NCBI RefSeq assembly: GCF_001905465.1
Contig: NZ_LISX01000002.1
Location: 1 to 64,000, forward strand
Length of the DNA: 64,000 nt
Direction of reading: 5' to 3'
Source: Kitasatospora sp. CB01950
GTDB taxonomy: Bacteria > Actinomycetota > Actinomycetes > Streptomycetales > Streptomycetaceae
In this document: positions 18,426 through 27,506 of the stretch, in pieces
Numbering within the stretch: the first letter of the stretch is position 1
Layout of the letters: the number at the start of each line of letters is the position of its first letter
The notes under the pieces: model-generated
What the model was told of the DNA's origin: nothing
The model's database searches: none
Seen by the model: only the letters and a program-made list of their open reading frames with translations
Position numbers and translations under genes: made by a program

Positions 18426-19571
18426 TCACTTGAAGCCTCGCTTGACGCTCGACAGGTACGCGGAGCCGCGCAGCACCCGCTTGCAGCGCGGGCAGTACTC
18501 GGCCCACTCGTCGAAGCCGAGCCGCAGGTCGCGCATGGTGGCGCGCAGGTTGTCGACGGCGGCGACGGTGTCGATCGGCTGCCCGCAGCGGCGGCACGCC
18601 CGCAGCTCCTCGGCGTCCGAACCCCTGCGCCGCGCCGTGTACTTGAACAGCTGCATGCCGACCGCGGCCGGGCGCTGCACGATGTGGAAGAACTTCCCGA
18701 ACGGCAGGTAGACCAGGGTGAGCACCACCGACACCATGTGCAGGACCGCCAGGAACTCGTAACCGCCGCCGTGCAGGAACATCTCGGAGAAGGTCAGCAG
18801 CAGGCCGGTCACCGAGATGGTGAGCAGCGCCAGCAGCGGGAGGAAGTCGTAGCCGAAGCGCTGGCCGGTGGTCGCCGCCCGGTCCCGCACCCGCCGCCAC
18901 AGGAAGTAGCCGACGCCGCCGATCACCATCACCGCGGCCAGGTCGAGGCCGTGGTAGAGCGCCCAGCCGAGGAAGCTGCCGGAGTCGAAGCCGAACAGCT
19001 TCAGCCCCCACAGCCGCATCTCGTAGCCCGGGCCGCTCGCGCCGGAGGAGGTGAAGGTGAACCAGCCCCAGGTCAGCGGGAAGGTGATGGCCGCCGCCAA
19101 CAGGCAGCCCCAGAAGATCAGTTGGTGAGCGGCCCAGCGGGCGTGCGAGCGGGCGCCGAGGAACTTCTGGAAGCCCAGGTAGGTGGCCGCCATCCTCGGC
19201 AGCGCGGTCGGCGAGTTTCGCAGGTTCTCCCAGGACAGCGCCGCGCGCCAGCCCTCCACGAACAGCCGGCGGGCGGCCGGGGCGGAGACCCACACCGTGT
19301 AGCGGTACACCACGCCGAAGGTCAGGAACACCGAGGCGACCGCGTACGGCACCAGCGCCGAGTCGAAGTCCCGCAGGCCCCGGCTGCCGAGCAGGATCGC
19401 CAGCACGAGCAGCATGCTCGCCGCGGCGGCCACCAGCGAGGCCCGGCCGGTCGGCGAGTGCGTCTCGCCCGGCGCCGGGCCCGCCCGCACGGCGCCCCGA
19501 CGGTAGGGCGGCGGGCCGTCCGCCGCGGAGGGGCCCCCGGCGGCCCCGGGGGGCGGCGGTGTCACGGCCAC
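18426..19571 (-). CDS. Cytochrome-b-like membrane subunit with C-terminal zinc ribbon
   Basis: The roughly 381-residue protein has five or six membrane helices with histidines placed for haem b (ARSHARWAAHQLIFWG, WALYHGLDLAAVM, MFLHGGGYEFLAVLHMVS, and FFHIVQRP), resembling the NarI/DsrM gamma-subunit group. After residue about 325 a soluble tail carries two CxxC pairs, CRRCGQPI and CPRCKRVL. It is first in the leftward operon and would link the Mo/Fe-S/Rieske proteins to the quinone pool. Several GTG codons are possible; 19571 has GGGAG 7 bp upstream, so I use it. An in-frame upstream extension to 19808 is low-complexity. Confidence 0.8.
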   Translation of the reverse strand: MAVTPPPPGAAGGPSAADGPPPYRRGAVRAGPAPGETHSPTGRASLVAAAASMLLVLAILLGSRGLRDFDSALVPYAVASVFLTFGVVYRYTVWVSAPAARRLFVEGWRAALSWENLRNSPTALPRMAATYLGFQKFLGARSHARWAAHQLIFWGCLLAAAITFPLTWGWFTFTSSGASGPGYEMRLWGLKLFGFDSGSFLGWALYHGLDLAAVMVIGGVGYFLWRRVRDRAATTGQRFGYDFLPLLALLTISVTGLLLTFSEMFLHGGGYEFLAVLHMVSVVLTLVYLPFGKFFHIVQRPAAVGMQLFKYTARRRGSDAEELRACRRCGQPIDTVAAVDNLRATMRDLRLGFDEWAEYCPRCKRVLRGSAYLSSVKRGFK

Positions 19572-19895
19572 GCGCACTCTCCCAGCACTCGACAGCTCGA
19601 TCCGGTGGTCGATCGGACGGTCGGGCCCGGGCGGCGCTGCGCGGCCCGGGACGGCCCGGCGCGGCTTGGTGCTTTTCGTGCGGCGTTCGGCCCCGACGTC
19701 CTCTCGGCTTCGGACGCTAGCGAGCACCCCGGTCTTCCCGCGCGCCCACTGCACCCCCGGCGGCGCGTCGCTGCGCCGAACGGCGGAACGCATCGCAACG
19801 GTCGTCAAGATGCTTTCTGTTATGGGCTGTTGATCGCACCTCGCCCCTCGGCCAGGGGTGGACCGGAAGGCCCGCGGCAGTTAGGGTACTGCTTC
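19572..19895. promoter_or_regulatory. Divergent intergenic region between redox operon and MarR gene
   Basis: These 324 bp hold the promoters of the molybdoenzyme operon and the MarR regulator. An AT-richer patch (about 19805-19830) is the likeliest promoter area. I see no convincing long palindrome. Confidence 0.4.
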
Positions 19896-20471
19896 ATGTT
19901 GAAGGACGTACATAACTCACCCGCTCCCGAACCCACCCTTGCCGAGGACCCCGACGGCCACCTCTACGACCCCGGCGTGCGCGAATCGATGCGCGCCTTC
20001 GCCCTCGGCGACGACACCCTGGCGCTGGAGGCCGCCGCCGCCGTCCGCTCCGCCTCCCAGGCCGTCGACCGGCTGCGCGCCCACGGCGCGGGCGGCCGCG
20101 GGCTGAGCACCGGGGCCCTCGATCTGCTCACCCGGCTCGGCAACGCCGACGAGGGCGGTCTGACCATCGGCGAACTGGCCCGGGCGGCCGGCGTCAGCTC
20201 CCGCAACGTCACCGGGCTCGTCGACACCCTGGAACGCGAGTCCCTGGCCCGCCGCGTCCAGCACCCCGAGGACCGGCGCTCCGTCCGCGTCACCGTCACC
20301 CCCGCCGGCCGCGAGTGGCTCGACGCGTTCCGGCTGCCCACCCAGCGCGCCATGTCGGCGATCTTCCGCGGCTTCACGCCGGAGGAGCTCGCACAGTTCC
20401 GGCACCTGTGCCTGCGCCTGGTCGTCAACCAGCAGCAGCTGGAGCACCACCTCTCCGCCGGGCGGTCCTGA
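19896..20471 (+). CDS. MarR-family regulator
   Basis: The 191-residue protein has a MarR winged-helix domain at about residues 60-160. ALDLLTRLGNADEGGLTIGELA leads into the recognition helix GVSSRNVTGLVDTLE, and the wing HPEDRRSVRVTVTPAGREW is diagnostic. The N-terminal 45 residues are variable. The ATG follows an AT-rich segment with no good ribosome site, so the transcript may be leaderless. Divergent orientation makes it the likely regulator of the molybdoenzyme operon. A strong hairpin follows the stop. Confidence 0.88.
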   Translation: MLKDVHNSPAPEPTLAEDPDGHLYDPGVRESMRAFALGDDTLALEAAAAVRSASQAVDRLRAHGAGGRGLSTGALDLLTRLGNADEGGLTIGELARAAGVSSRNVTGLVDTLERESLARRVQHPEDRRSVRVTVTPAGREWLDAFRLPTQRAMSAIFRGFTPEELAQFRHLCLRLVVNQQQLEHHLSAGRS

Positions 20472-20477
20472 CGGAAC

Positions 20478-20524
20478 GGCAACTCCGGCCTGTCGCTTCG
20501 TGCACGCGACCGACCGGAGTTGCC
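20478..20524. terminator. Hairpin terminator after the MarR gene
   Basis: GGCAACTCCGG (20478-20488) pairs perfectly with CCGGAGTTGCC (20514-20524), with an inner GTCGC/GCGAC stem, seven bases after the MarR stop. Confidence 0.75.
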
Positions 20525-20557
20525 CGTCTCCGTGCACTTGTCGACCCCTTCTGTCAG

Positions 20558-21424
20558 TCAGGCCGGGTTCGACGATCGGAATACGTCGGCGTTGCGTGCA
20601 CACCGGGCGGCGAACGAGCCCGGCCGGCGTCCGAGCAGCCGCTCCACGGTGTCGGTGCGCAGGCCCACGGTGTCGGCCCGCATCAGCCTGAACCCCTCGA
20701 CGAGGGCGTCGGCCAGCGCCCGGGGCGCGCCGTCCGGAAAGCGCGCCCGGACGGCCTCGCCGGGCGTGCGGGCCGTACGGACCTCGATGCTGCGGCCGAG
20801 GGTTGCGGCGAGGATCCGCACCTGTTCGGCGACCGTCAGGCACTCGTCGCCGGTCAGCACCTACTCGGCGCCCTGATGGCCGTCCTCGGTGAGGACCTTG
20901 GCGGCGACGGCGGCGACGGCCGCGATGTCCTCGGGGTCGATGGGCGCGATCCGGCCCGGACCGACCAGGTCCAGGACGTAGCCGTCCGCGCCGATCGTCC
21001 CCACCCACTCCAGGGCGTTGGCCATGAATCCTCCGGGCCGCAGAACGATGGCCGGGACGCCGCCGGCGCGCACGATCTCCTCGCGCGCGTGGTGCCAGCG
21101 CCCCATCACGTCCCGCTGCCCGCCCAGCACGGTGGCGGACGACAGGTGCACCAGGTGCCGCACTCCCCCGGCCCGGGCGGCGGCGACGGCGTGCTCGGCG
21201 TGCGCGGTGCCGATGCCCGGCGTGAGCAGGAACAGCTTCTCCACGCCCGCCAACGCGGCTTCCAACGTGGCCGGTTCGCCCAGGTCGCCGACCACGTGCT
21301 CGGCGCGGGCGGGCAGCGCGGCCGCGCGGGCCGGGTCGCGGGCCAGCAGGCGCAGCTCGGCGCCGGTCGCGTCGAGCGCGCGGACCAGGTGCCGGCCGAG
21401 GTTTCCGGTCGCGCCGGTGATCCA
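20558..21424 (-). pseudogene. NmrA-like NAD(P)-binding oxidoreductase broken by an in-frame TAG
   Basis: The translated sequence WITGATGNLGRHLVRALDATG is a Rossmann NmrA/atypical-SDR start, followed by the family middle part (VRHLVHLSSATVLGG, AIVLRPGGFMANALEW) up to DGHQGAE. A TAG at 20861-20863 then interrupts the frame, and the same frame continues as VLTGDECLTVAEQVRILAATLGR, the expected C-terminal part. A Tyr codon (TAC) would restore the gene. No good start codon precedes the Rossmann strand in frame, so the 5' end also looks damaged. A sequencing error could explain the stop but not easily the missing start. Confidence 0.75.
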
Positions 21425-21477
21425 CCGGTCGGCGGCCGATCTGCTGGCCGGCGCCCCGGCGGACGCCTGAGCACGGC

Positions 21478-21975
21478 TCAGCCGAGGCCCAGCGCCGGCC
21501 GGCACTCCTCGACGCCGACCAGTTCGATGTCGTCGCGGCGGCCCTGCTCCCAGGCGTCCCGCGTCAGCCTCCAGCGCTGGATCGGCGCGAGCTCCCCGCG
21601 AAGGGTGTCCCACGTGGTGCCGTTCGGCTCGTAGCCCAGCGTGCGGGACACCTTGTTGGACGCGTGGTTGTCGGCGAAGGCGTCGCTCTCGGCCTCACGC
21701 GCGTCCAGCCCCGCGAGCGCCAAGTGCAGGACGGCCGACCGCATTTCCTTCCCGATCCCGTCCCCGCGCCGCCCGGGCACCAGCCACGAGAACGAGGACA
21801 CCACTCCGAACCTGGTGAAGTCGGCCCCCACCAGGTCCTGCATCCCGACCGGCTCGCCGTCCACCAGCACCACGAAGTACAGTCGCCAGAAGCTCTCGCT
21901 CACCCGCGCCCGCCCCGCCCAGATCGCCCGCAGCCACGCGCAATCGACTTTCGCGCTCCATCCCGGCACCAACAC
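21478..21975 (-). CDS. GNAT acetyltransferase, probably N-terminally truncated
   Basis: The 165-residue protein shows the GNAT core: YFVVLVDGEPVGMQDL (strands 2-4), GRRGDGIGKEMRSAVLHLAL (acetyl-CoA loop), and ASNKVSRTLGYEPNGT (C-terminal signature). Typical relatives have about 50 more residues carrying the first strand and helices (a TERLxLR-type start); here the N-terminus is short and replaced by an unrelated VPGWSAKVDCAW stretch. The GTG at 21975 is weak. It may be a 5'-truncated remnant next to the broken NmrA-like gene. Confidence 0.6.
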   Translation of the reverse strand: MLVPGWSAKVDCAWLRAIWAGRARVSESFWRLYFVVLVDGEPVGMQDLVGADFTRFGVVSSFSWLVPGRRGDGIGKEMRSAVLHLALAGLDAREAESDAFADNHASNKVSRTLGYEPNGTTWDTLRGELAPIQRWRLTRDAWEQGRRDDIELVGVEECRPALGLG

Positions 21976-22006
21976 CCGTGCCGCAGGCCCGCCTTGACGA
22001 TCGACC

Positions 22007-22231
22007 TCAGTGCAGCTCGCACTCCCATGCCTCCAGTGCGGCCTCGCCCGGCGGCAACTCCCCCGTGCAGTACTGGTAGAGCCACGTCGCCGCCCGCCGC
22101 TCGGCGTACTTCTCGTTGACCGGCTCCCCCTGCGCGTCCAGTTCGAGGACGTTCACGAAGACGGCGAAGCAGACCTCCGCCTGCGACGGCGAATCCCGCA
22201 GCTCCGCCCAGTAGTCGATCCCCTCCGACAT
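22007..22231 (-). CDS. Small hypothetical protein
   Basis: I do not recognise this 74-residue acidic protein. It starts MSEGIDYWAELRDSP and contains VCFAVFVNVLELDAQGEPVNEKYAE and WLYQYCTGELPPGEAALEAW, a composition typical of a real soluble protein rather than a shadow ORF. An ATG is at 22231 in front of low-complexity GGS-rich codons that I exclude. No partner is evident. Confidence 0.6.
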   Translation of the reverse strand: MSEGIDYWAELRDSPSQAEVCFAVFVNVLELDAQGEPVNEKYAERRAATWLYQYCTGELPPGEAALEAWECELH

Positions 22232-22443
22232 CGGATGCCCCACCGACCCCCCGGGCGAGCCACCCGGCAAACCGCCGAATCGCCCCGGAGGCACCGGGCG
22301 TCACACGCGAAGCCATGCCGGGCAACCTACCCGCCCGACGCCGGCGCGCGAACAGGAGCCCGACGAGCACGGGTTCGTGGCGGAGCTCGCACGCCGGGCC
22401 GACGCCCCGGAACCGGGCCGACCGGCGCGACTCCGACGCCGCG

Positions 22444-23484
22444 TCAGTCGGTCCTGGGCGCGGCCGTGCTGTCGCGGAGCACCACCTCGGCGAAGGCGGA
22501 ACTGGTCTCGGGCTTGCCGCGGCCGCTCTCGCGCAGCGCGAGGCGGACGGCGGACGCGCCCATCTTGGCGAGCGGGAGGCGGACGGTGCTCAGGGCCGGG
22601 GCGAGGTCGGTGGCGAGGGGGATGTCGTCGAAGCCGGCCACCGAGATCTGCTCGGGGACGGAGATGGCCCGGTCGCGAAGCTCCGCGAGGACGCCGGCGG
22701 CGCAGATGTCGGAGAGGGCGAGCACGGCGGTGGGCAGCGGGGTTCCACTCTCCTGGGCGACGTCCAGGATGCGGGCCATCGCGGCGCGACCGCCCTCCCG
22801 GGTGAACTCCGTGCGCTGGAGCATCCCTTCGCCCAGCGTCAGGTCGCTCTCGCGCAGGGCGTCGAGGACGCCGTCGAGGCGGTCCTCGGCGACCCGCATC
22901 CGCTCGGGGCCGGTGATCACCGCGAAGCGGCGGTGGCCGAGCAGGCCCAGCGAGTGGGTGAGCGAGGCGGCGCCCTCCCGGTTGGCGACCTCGACGGTGT
23001 CGTACAGCGGGCCGTGATCGGTGATCGCGGCCACCCGACCGCCCTGCTCCTGATACGCCGTCAGCGCCTCGTCCAGCTGCTGGAGCACCGCGATGTCGTT
23101 GTACGCCGACCCGGCCAGCACGATCGCCCGGACCCGGTGCGCGTGCAGCATCCGGATCGCCTCCAGCTCGCGCCGCGGGTCGCCGTCCGTGCTGGTCACC
23201 AGCGACATCAGGCCCGCCCGGGCGGCCGCGTCGCCGACGCCCCGGGCGATCCCGCCGAAGTACGGGTCGGCGACGTCGTGCAGCAGCACCCCGATGGTCG
23301 CGCCGGACGAGCGGGCCAGGGCCTGCGCGGGCGCGTTCGGGAGGTAGCCGAGGGCGTCGGCACTCGCCCGGACCTTCGCCGAGAGTTCCTCCGTCACCGA
23401 CCGCGCCGAGCCGTTCAGGGCCCGGGAGGCGGTGGCCAGCGAGACACCAGCGTGCCGCGCCACATCTCCGAGAGTGACAGCCAC
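22444..23484 (-). CDS. LacI-family repressor
   Basis: The 346-residue regulator has an N-terminal LacI headpiece (VTLGDVARHAGVSLATASRALNG, residues 3-25, and the hinge helix near 50) followed by a periplasmic-binding-protein-like sugar domain: GATIGVLLHDVADPYFGGIA near 65, VAGFDDIPLATDLAPALSTV near 270. It is divergent from a putative carbohydrate operon, and the intervening DNA has four GGAAAGCGCTTTCC-type palindromes with the central CG expected for LacI proteins. It very probably represses that operon and itself. GTG start. Confidence 0.93.
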   Translation of the reverse strand: MAVTLGDVARHAGVSLATASRALNGSARSVTEELSAKVRASADALGYLPNAPAQALARSSGATIGVLLHDVADPYFGGIARGVGDAAARAGLMSLVTSTDGDPRRELEAIRMLHAHRVRAIVLAGSAYNDIAVLQQLDEALTAYQEQGGRVAAITDHGPLYDTVEVANREGAASLTHSLGLLGHRRFAVITGPERMRVAEDRLDGVLDALRESDLTLGEGMLQRTEFTREGGRAAMARILDVAQESGTPLPTAVLALSDICAAGVLAELRDRAISVPEQISVAGFDDIPLATDLAPALSTVRLPLAKMGASAVRLALRESGRGKPETSSAFAEVVLRDSTAAPRTD

Positions 23485-23615
23485 CCGATTGCTCCCCGTT
23501 TCCCTCGCCCTGCTCGCCGATGATCGAGGGACAGGGTACCGCCCGGCCCGGCCCGGTCGACCGAGGCGAGCACAGCTCCTTGACCGGGGCGGGCGGGCCG
23601 CTTAGCCTCGGCGCA

Positions 23616-23815
23616 TGGAAAGCGCTTTCCAAGGGTCTTGCGCGGCCAGCATGGAAGGCGCTTTCCAGCAGTCTGCACAAAGCCGCACAGGGCTTCTGCA
23701 GCACCTTCGACCCACCCCTCGAACACCACGACGGGCCGGTCGGCCGGCCGAGCCGGAAAGCGCTTTCCCGCACCGCCGTGCCACGCCCGGCGGGCGCAAA
23801 CGGTAAGCGCTTTCC
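23616..23815. promoter_or_regulatory. Four LacI-type operators
   Basis: Sites: TGGAAAGCGCTTTCCA at 23616-23631 (perfect), TGGAAGGCGCTTTCCA at 23652-23667, GGAAAGCGCTTTCC at 23755-23768 (perfect), and GGTAAGCGCTTTCC at 23802-23815. They occupy the 424-bp region between the divergent LacI gene and the Gfo/Idh/MocA gene. The first pair is centred 36 bp apart and the second pair 47 bp apart, so cooperative or looped repression is plausible. Confidence 0.85.
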
Positions 23816-23908
23816 CGCTCCACCGGCCGACCCGCGCCCGTCACCCCTGTCGTTCCATCTCCTGTCGTTCCACCTCACCACCATCTCCGCCCACGGAAAG
23901 GACCCCCC

Positions 23909-25060
23909 ATGTCCCGCAGGGTCATCGGCATCGTCATGAACGGCGTCACCGGCCGGATGGGTTACCGCCAGCACCTGGTGCGCTCGATCCTGGCCATCCG
24001 CGAACAGGGCGGTCTGCCGCTGGGCGACGGCCAGGTGCTGTGGCCGGAGCCGATCCTGGTCGGGCGCAGCGCCGCCAAGCTGGAGGAGTTGGCGAATCGC
24101 CACGGCCTGTCGCACTGGACCACCTCGCTGGACGAGGCGCTGGCGCACCCGCTGGCGGAGATCTACTTCGACGCGCAGGTCACCCCGGCCCGCGAGTCCG
24201 CCATCAAGGCGGCGATCGCCGCCGGGAAGCACATCTACACGGAGAAGCCGACTGCCGAGTCGCTGGATGCGGCGCTGGAGTTGGCGCGTCTGGCCCGGGA
24301 GGCCGGGGTCTGCAACGGCGCGGTGCAGGACAAGCTGTTCCTGCCGGGCCTGCTGAAGCTGAAGCGGCTGGTGGACGGCGGCTTCTTCGGTCGCATCCTG
24401 TCGGTGCGCGGCGAGTTCGGCTACTGGGTGTTCGAGGGCGACTGGCAGGACGCGCAGCGTCCGTCCTGGAACTACCGGGCCGAGGACGGCGGCGGCATGA
24501 TCCTGGACATGTTCCCGCACTGGCGTTACGTGCTGGACGGCATCATCGCCCCGGTCCGCTCGGTGTACGCGCACGCGGCGACGCACATCCCGCAGCGGGT
24601 GGACGAGCAGGGCCGCCCGTACCCGGCGACAGCGGACGACGCGGCGTACGGCGTGTTCGAGCTGGAGGGCGGGATCGTCGCGCAGGTCAACTCCTCGTGG
24701 GCGGTCCGGGTGGACCGGGACGAGCTGGTGGAGTTCCAGGTGGACGGCACCGAGGGCAGCGCGGTCGCCGGCCTTCGCAACTGCCGTATCCAGCACCGTG
24801 GTTCGACCCCGAAGCCGGTGTGGAACCCGGACCTGCCGGCCACCGAGCAGTTCCGTGAGCAGTGGCAGCAGGTGCCGGACAACGCCGAGTTCGACAACGG
24901 CTTCAAGGTGCAGTGGGAGCTGTTCCTCAAGCACGTCGTGACGGGCGCGCCGTACCAGTGGGACCTGCTGGAGGGCGCCAAGGGCGTGCAGCTGGCCGAG
25001 CTGGGCCTGCGCTCGGCCCGCGAGGGCCGCCGCCTGGATGTGCCGGAACTCAGCCTCTGA
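23909..25060 (+). CDS. Gfo/Idh/MocA-family oxidoreductase
   Basis: The 383-residue NAD(P)-dependent sugar or inositol dehydrogenase starts with a Rossmann fold (RVIGIVMNGVTGRMGYRQHL), followed by EIYFDAQVTPARESAIKAAI and the catalytic-lysine motif AAGKHIYTEKPTAE near residue 110. The C-terminal GFO_IDH_MocA_C-like domain begins near residue 150 (RILSVRGEFGYWVF). The N-terminal GxxGRMG variant and its large size match a subgroup found next to DUF993 genes. It is the first gene of the LacI-controlled operon, with GGAAAGG before the ATG. The sugar is unknown. Confidence 0.9.
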   Translation: MSRRVIGIVMNGVTGRMGYRQHLVRSILAIREQGGLPLGDGQVLWPEPILVGRSAAKLEELANRHGLSHWTTSLDEALAHPLAEIYFDAQVTPARESAIKAAIAAGKHIYTEKPTAESLDAALELARLAREAGVCNGAVQDKLFLPGLLKLKRLVDGGFFGRILSVRGEFGYWVFEGDWQDAQRPSWNYRAEDGGGMILDMFPHWRYVLDGIIAPVRSVYAHAATHIPQRVDEQGRPYPATADDAAYGVFELEGGIVAQVNSSWAVRVDRDELVEFQVDGTEGSAVAGLRNCRIQHRGSTPKPVWNPDLPATEQFREQWQQVPDNAEFDNGFKVQWELFLKHVVTGAPYQWDLLEGAKGVQLAELGLRSAREGRRLDVPELSL

Positions 25061-25160
25061 CGCGCTGCGCGTCCGCCTTCGGGCACCCCGGCACCCCGGC
25101 ACCTCGGCAGCCCGGCAACCGGACGGACAGGCGGCGCGAGTCGGCACCCGGCTCCGCCGC

Positions 25161-25193
25161 CCGTCCGACCCGTCCGACCCGTCCGACCCGTCC
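25161..25193. repeat. 9-bp intergenic tandem repeat
   Basis: CCGTCCGAC is repeated 3.7 times between the Gfo/Idh/MocA and DUF993 genes, next to further CCCCGGCA-type repeats at 25082-25115. Low-complexity spacer; no gene in 25061-25264. Confidence 0.7.
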
Positions 25194-25264
25194 AAGGTTG
25201 CGCACCTCCTCCCCTCTCCCCTCCTGCCGATCCTCGCGATCGGCCGATCCCAAGGCCTGACACC

Positions 25265-26413
25265 ATGACTCATCTCGATCTGCCCGGCATCGGCCGGTAC
25301 CAGTTGCGCGAGCCCGTGGCGCTCGCCGCCCCGTCGGGGCCGGCCTCGTCGCGGGTGGCGTTCGCGGCCGCCCATGTGGTGGCCGATCCGCTGGGCGGGA
25401 ACGCGCCCGGTGCGCCTGCCGCCGTGGACTGGGAGGGCACGCTCAAGTTCCGGCACCGGCTCTGGGAGTTGGGCCTCGGCGTCGCCGATGCGATGGACAC
25501 CGCGCAGCGCGGCATGGGCCTGGACTGGGCCGCGACCCAGGAGCTGATCGCCCGTTCGGGTGCGGCGGCGAAGTCCGTCGGCGGCCGACTGGCGTGCGGC
25601 GCGGGAACGGACCAACTGGCCTCCGTGAAAGTCTCGTTGGCCGAGGTGTCGGCGGCGTACGAGGAGCAGCTCGCGGTGGTCGAGGCGGCAGGTGCGCAGC
25701 CGATCCTGATGGCGAGCCGGGCGCTGGCGGCGTCGGCGCGCGGTCCGGAGGACTACCTGTCGGTGTACGGGAAGCTGGTCGAGCAGGCCGAACGGCCGGT
25801 GATTCTACACTGGTTGGGTGAGATGTTCGACCCGGCGCTGGCGGGCTACTGGGGTTCGGCGGATCTGGACGAGGCCGCGCAGACGGTGCTGGAGCTGATC
25901 CGCAGCCACCCGGGGCGGATCGACGGCATCAAGGTGTCGCTGCTGGACGCGGGCCGGGAGATCGCGCTGCGGCGTGAACTGCCGCCCGGGGTGCGGATGT
26001 ACACGGGTGACGACTTCAACTACCCGGAGCTGGTGCGGGGTGACGAGGTCGGTCACAGTGACGCGCTGCTGGGCGTGTTCGACCCGATCGCGGAGGTCGC
26101 GACGGCGGCGCTGCAGGCGTTGGACGCGGGTGAACTGGCGCGCTACGACGAGCTGTTCGGACCGACGGTACCGCTGGCCCGGCACCTGTTCGCGGCGCCG
26201 ACGTTCCACTACAAGACCGGCATCGTCTTCCTGGCGTGGCTGTGCGGGCACCAGGACCACTTCACCATGGTGGCGGGTGCGCAGAGCGGCCGTTCGGTGA
26301 GCCACCTGGTGGAGTTGTTCCGACTGGCCGATGCGGCCGGGGTGTTGGGCGATCCGGAGTTGGCGGCCGGTCGGATGCGGGAGTTCCTGGCGCTGGCGGG
26401 AGTGCGGGCATGA
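25265..26413 (+). CDS. DUF993 family protein (DapA-like TIM barrel)
   Basis: The 382-residue protein belongs to DUF993, a family with a dihydrodipicolinate-synthase-like class I aldolase fold. Visible stretches include KFRHRLWELGLGVADAMDTA, RPVILHWLGEMFDPALAGYW and GRIDGIKVSLLD, where the lysine is positioned like the Schiff-base lysine of DapA enzymes. The pattern suggests an aldol or retro-aldol step on a sugar acid, but no member is characterised that I know of. ATG follows a weak ribosome site. The stop overlaps the next ATG (ATGA). Confidence 0.88.
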   Translation: MTHLDLPGIGRYQLREPVALAAPSGPASSRVAFAAAHVVADPLGGNAPGAPAAVDWEGTLKFRHRLWELGLGVADAMDTAQRGMGLDWAATQELIARSGAAAKSVGGRLACGAGTDQLASVKVSLAEVSAAYEEQLAVVEAAGAQPILMASRALAASARGPEDYLSVYGKLVEQAERPVILHWLGEMFDPALAGYWGSADLDEAAQTVLELIRSHPGRIDGIKVSLLDAGREIALRRELPPGVRMYTGDDFNYPELVRGDEVGHSDALLGVFDPIAEVATAALQALDAGELARYDELFGPTVPLARHLFAAPTFHYKTGIVFLAWLCGHQDHFTMVAGAQSGRSVSHLVELFRLADAAGVLGDPELAAGRMREFLALAGVRA

Positions 26414-27270
26414 GCGGGGCGGCGCTGAAGGCGGCCGAGGGGTGCGAGCGGCTGTCGCTGAACCAGATCACCACCAGGGGCTGGACGTTGGAGGAGGCGG
26501 TGCACGGCTGCGTGGACGCCGGCATCCCGGCGATCGGCCTCTGGCGGGACAGGGTCGCCGAGGCGGGTCTGGCCCGGGCGGCGCGGCTGTGCCGGGACGC
26601 GGGTCTCGCGGTGAGCAGCCTGTGCCGGGGCGGGTTCCTGACGGCGGGCGACGAGGAGGCCCGTCGGGCGGCGTTCGCGGACAATCTGGCGGCGATCGAG
26701 GAGGCGGCCGAACTCGGCACCGACACCCTGGTGTTGGTCGTGGGCGGTCTGCCGTCGGGCAGCCGTGACCTGGTCGGGGCGCGCCGCCAGGTCGCCGAAA
26801 TGATCGGTGAACTCGCCCCGCACGCGGGCGACTTCGGGGTCCGGCTGGCGATCGAGCCGCTGCACCCGATGTTCTGCGCGGACCGCGCGGTGGTCTCCAC
26901 CCTCGGCCAGGCGCTGGACCTGGCCGAGGCCCACCCGGCCGAGCAGGTCGGTGTCGTGGTGGACAGCTACCACGTTTGGTGGGACCCGGAGTTGGAGCAG
27001 CAGATCGCACGGGCGGGGGCGGGCAACCGGATCGCCTCGTACCAGGTGTGCGACTGGACGCTGCCGCTTCCGTCGGACGCGCTGCTGGGTCGGGGCCACG
27101 TCGGCGACGGCCACATCGACTTCGGCTGGCTGACCGACCGGGTGGCCTCCGCCGGCTGGGACGGCTGGATCGAGGTCGAGCTGTTCAACGAGAAGGTGTG
27201 GAACACCCCGGGCGAGCAGACCCTCGCCACCCTGAAGGAGCGGCACCGCACGCACATCGTGCGAGGCTGA
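26410..27270 (+). CDS. Sugar phosphate isomerase/epimerase (AP-endonuclease-2 TIM barrel)
   Basis: The 286-residue enzyme has the xylose-isomerase-like TIM barrel. Metal-binding candidates are Glu in VRLAIEPLHPMF (about residue 150), Asp/His in VGVVVDSYHVWWDP (near 185), His in VGDGHIDFGWLTD (near 235) and Glu in GWIEVELFNEKVW (near 255). Likely an isomerase or epimerase acting on the product of the neighbouring oxidoreductase. ATG overlaps the DUF993 stop by 4 bp. Confidence 0.92.
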   Translation: MSGAALKAAEGCERLSLNQITTRGWTLEEAVHGCVDAGIPAIGLWRDRVAEAGLARAARLCRDAGLAVSSLCRGGFLTAGDEEARRAAFADNLAAIEEAAELGTDTLVLVVGGLPSGSRDLVGARRQVAEMIGELAPHAGDFGVRLAIEPLHPMFCADRAVVSTLGQALDLAEAHPAEQVGVVVDSYHVWWDPELEQQIARAGAGNRIASYQVCDWTLPLPSDALLGRGHVGDGHIDFGWLTDRVASAGWDGWIEVELFNEKVWNTPGEQTLATLKERHRTHIVRG

Positions 27271-27324
27271 GGCCCCTTCGGGCGGACGCGCGGGCGGGTC
27301 GGCCGGTACTCGCGGCCGGCTCGC

Positions 27325-27440
27325 CCTGTCGCGTCGCGTCGCTTCGTGTCGCAGCACGCCGTGTTGTGTCGCAGCACGCCGTGTCGTGTCCCAGCGCGTC
27401 GCTTCGTGTCGCAGCGCGTCGCGTCGTGTCGTGGTGGTGG
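27325..27440. repeat. Imperfect tandem TGTCGCAGC-type repeats
   Basis: The spacer between the isomerase and the glycerate kinase contains about five imperfect 18-21-bp copies built around TGTCGCAGCACGCCGTGT. No ORF or hairpin function is apparent. Confidence 0.6.
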
Positions 27441-27506
27441 GCGCGGGTTGTGCTCCGGTTGGCTGGTGGGACCGGTGTCGGGATCGAGAGAGTCGGAGGT
27501 GGGCGG

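Noticed and set aside
19917..21425. 502-codon leftward frame crossing the MarR gene
   Set aside because: It is antisense to the MarR gene and out of frame with the NmrA-like remnant; no conserved domain.
27325..27440. Possible CRISPR array
   Set aside because: Repeats are imperfect, adjacent and without unique spacers of constant length; no cas genes are present. The same holds for 59697-59815 and 34107-34190.
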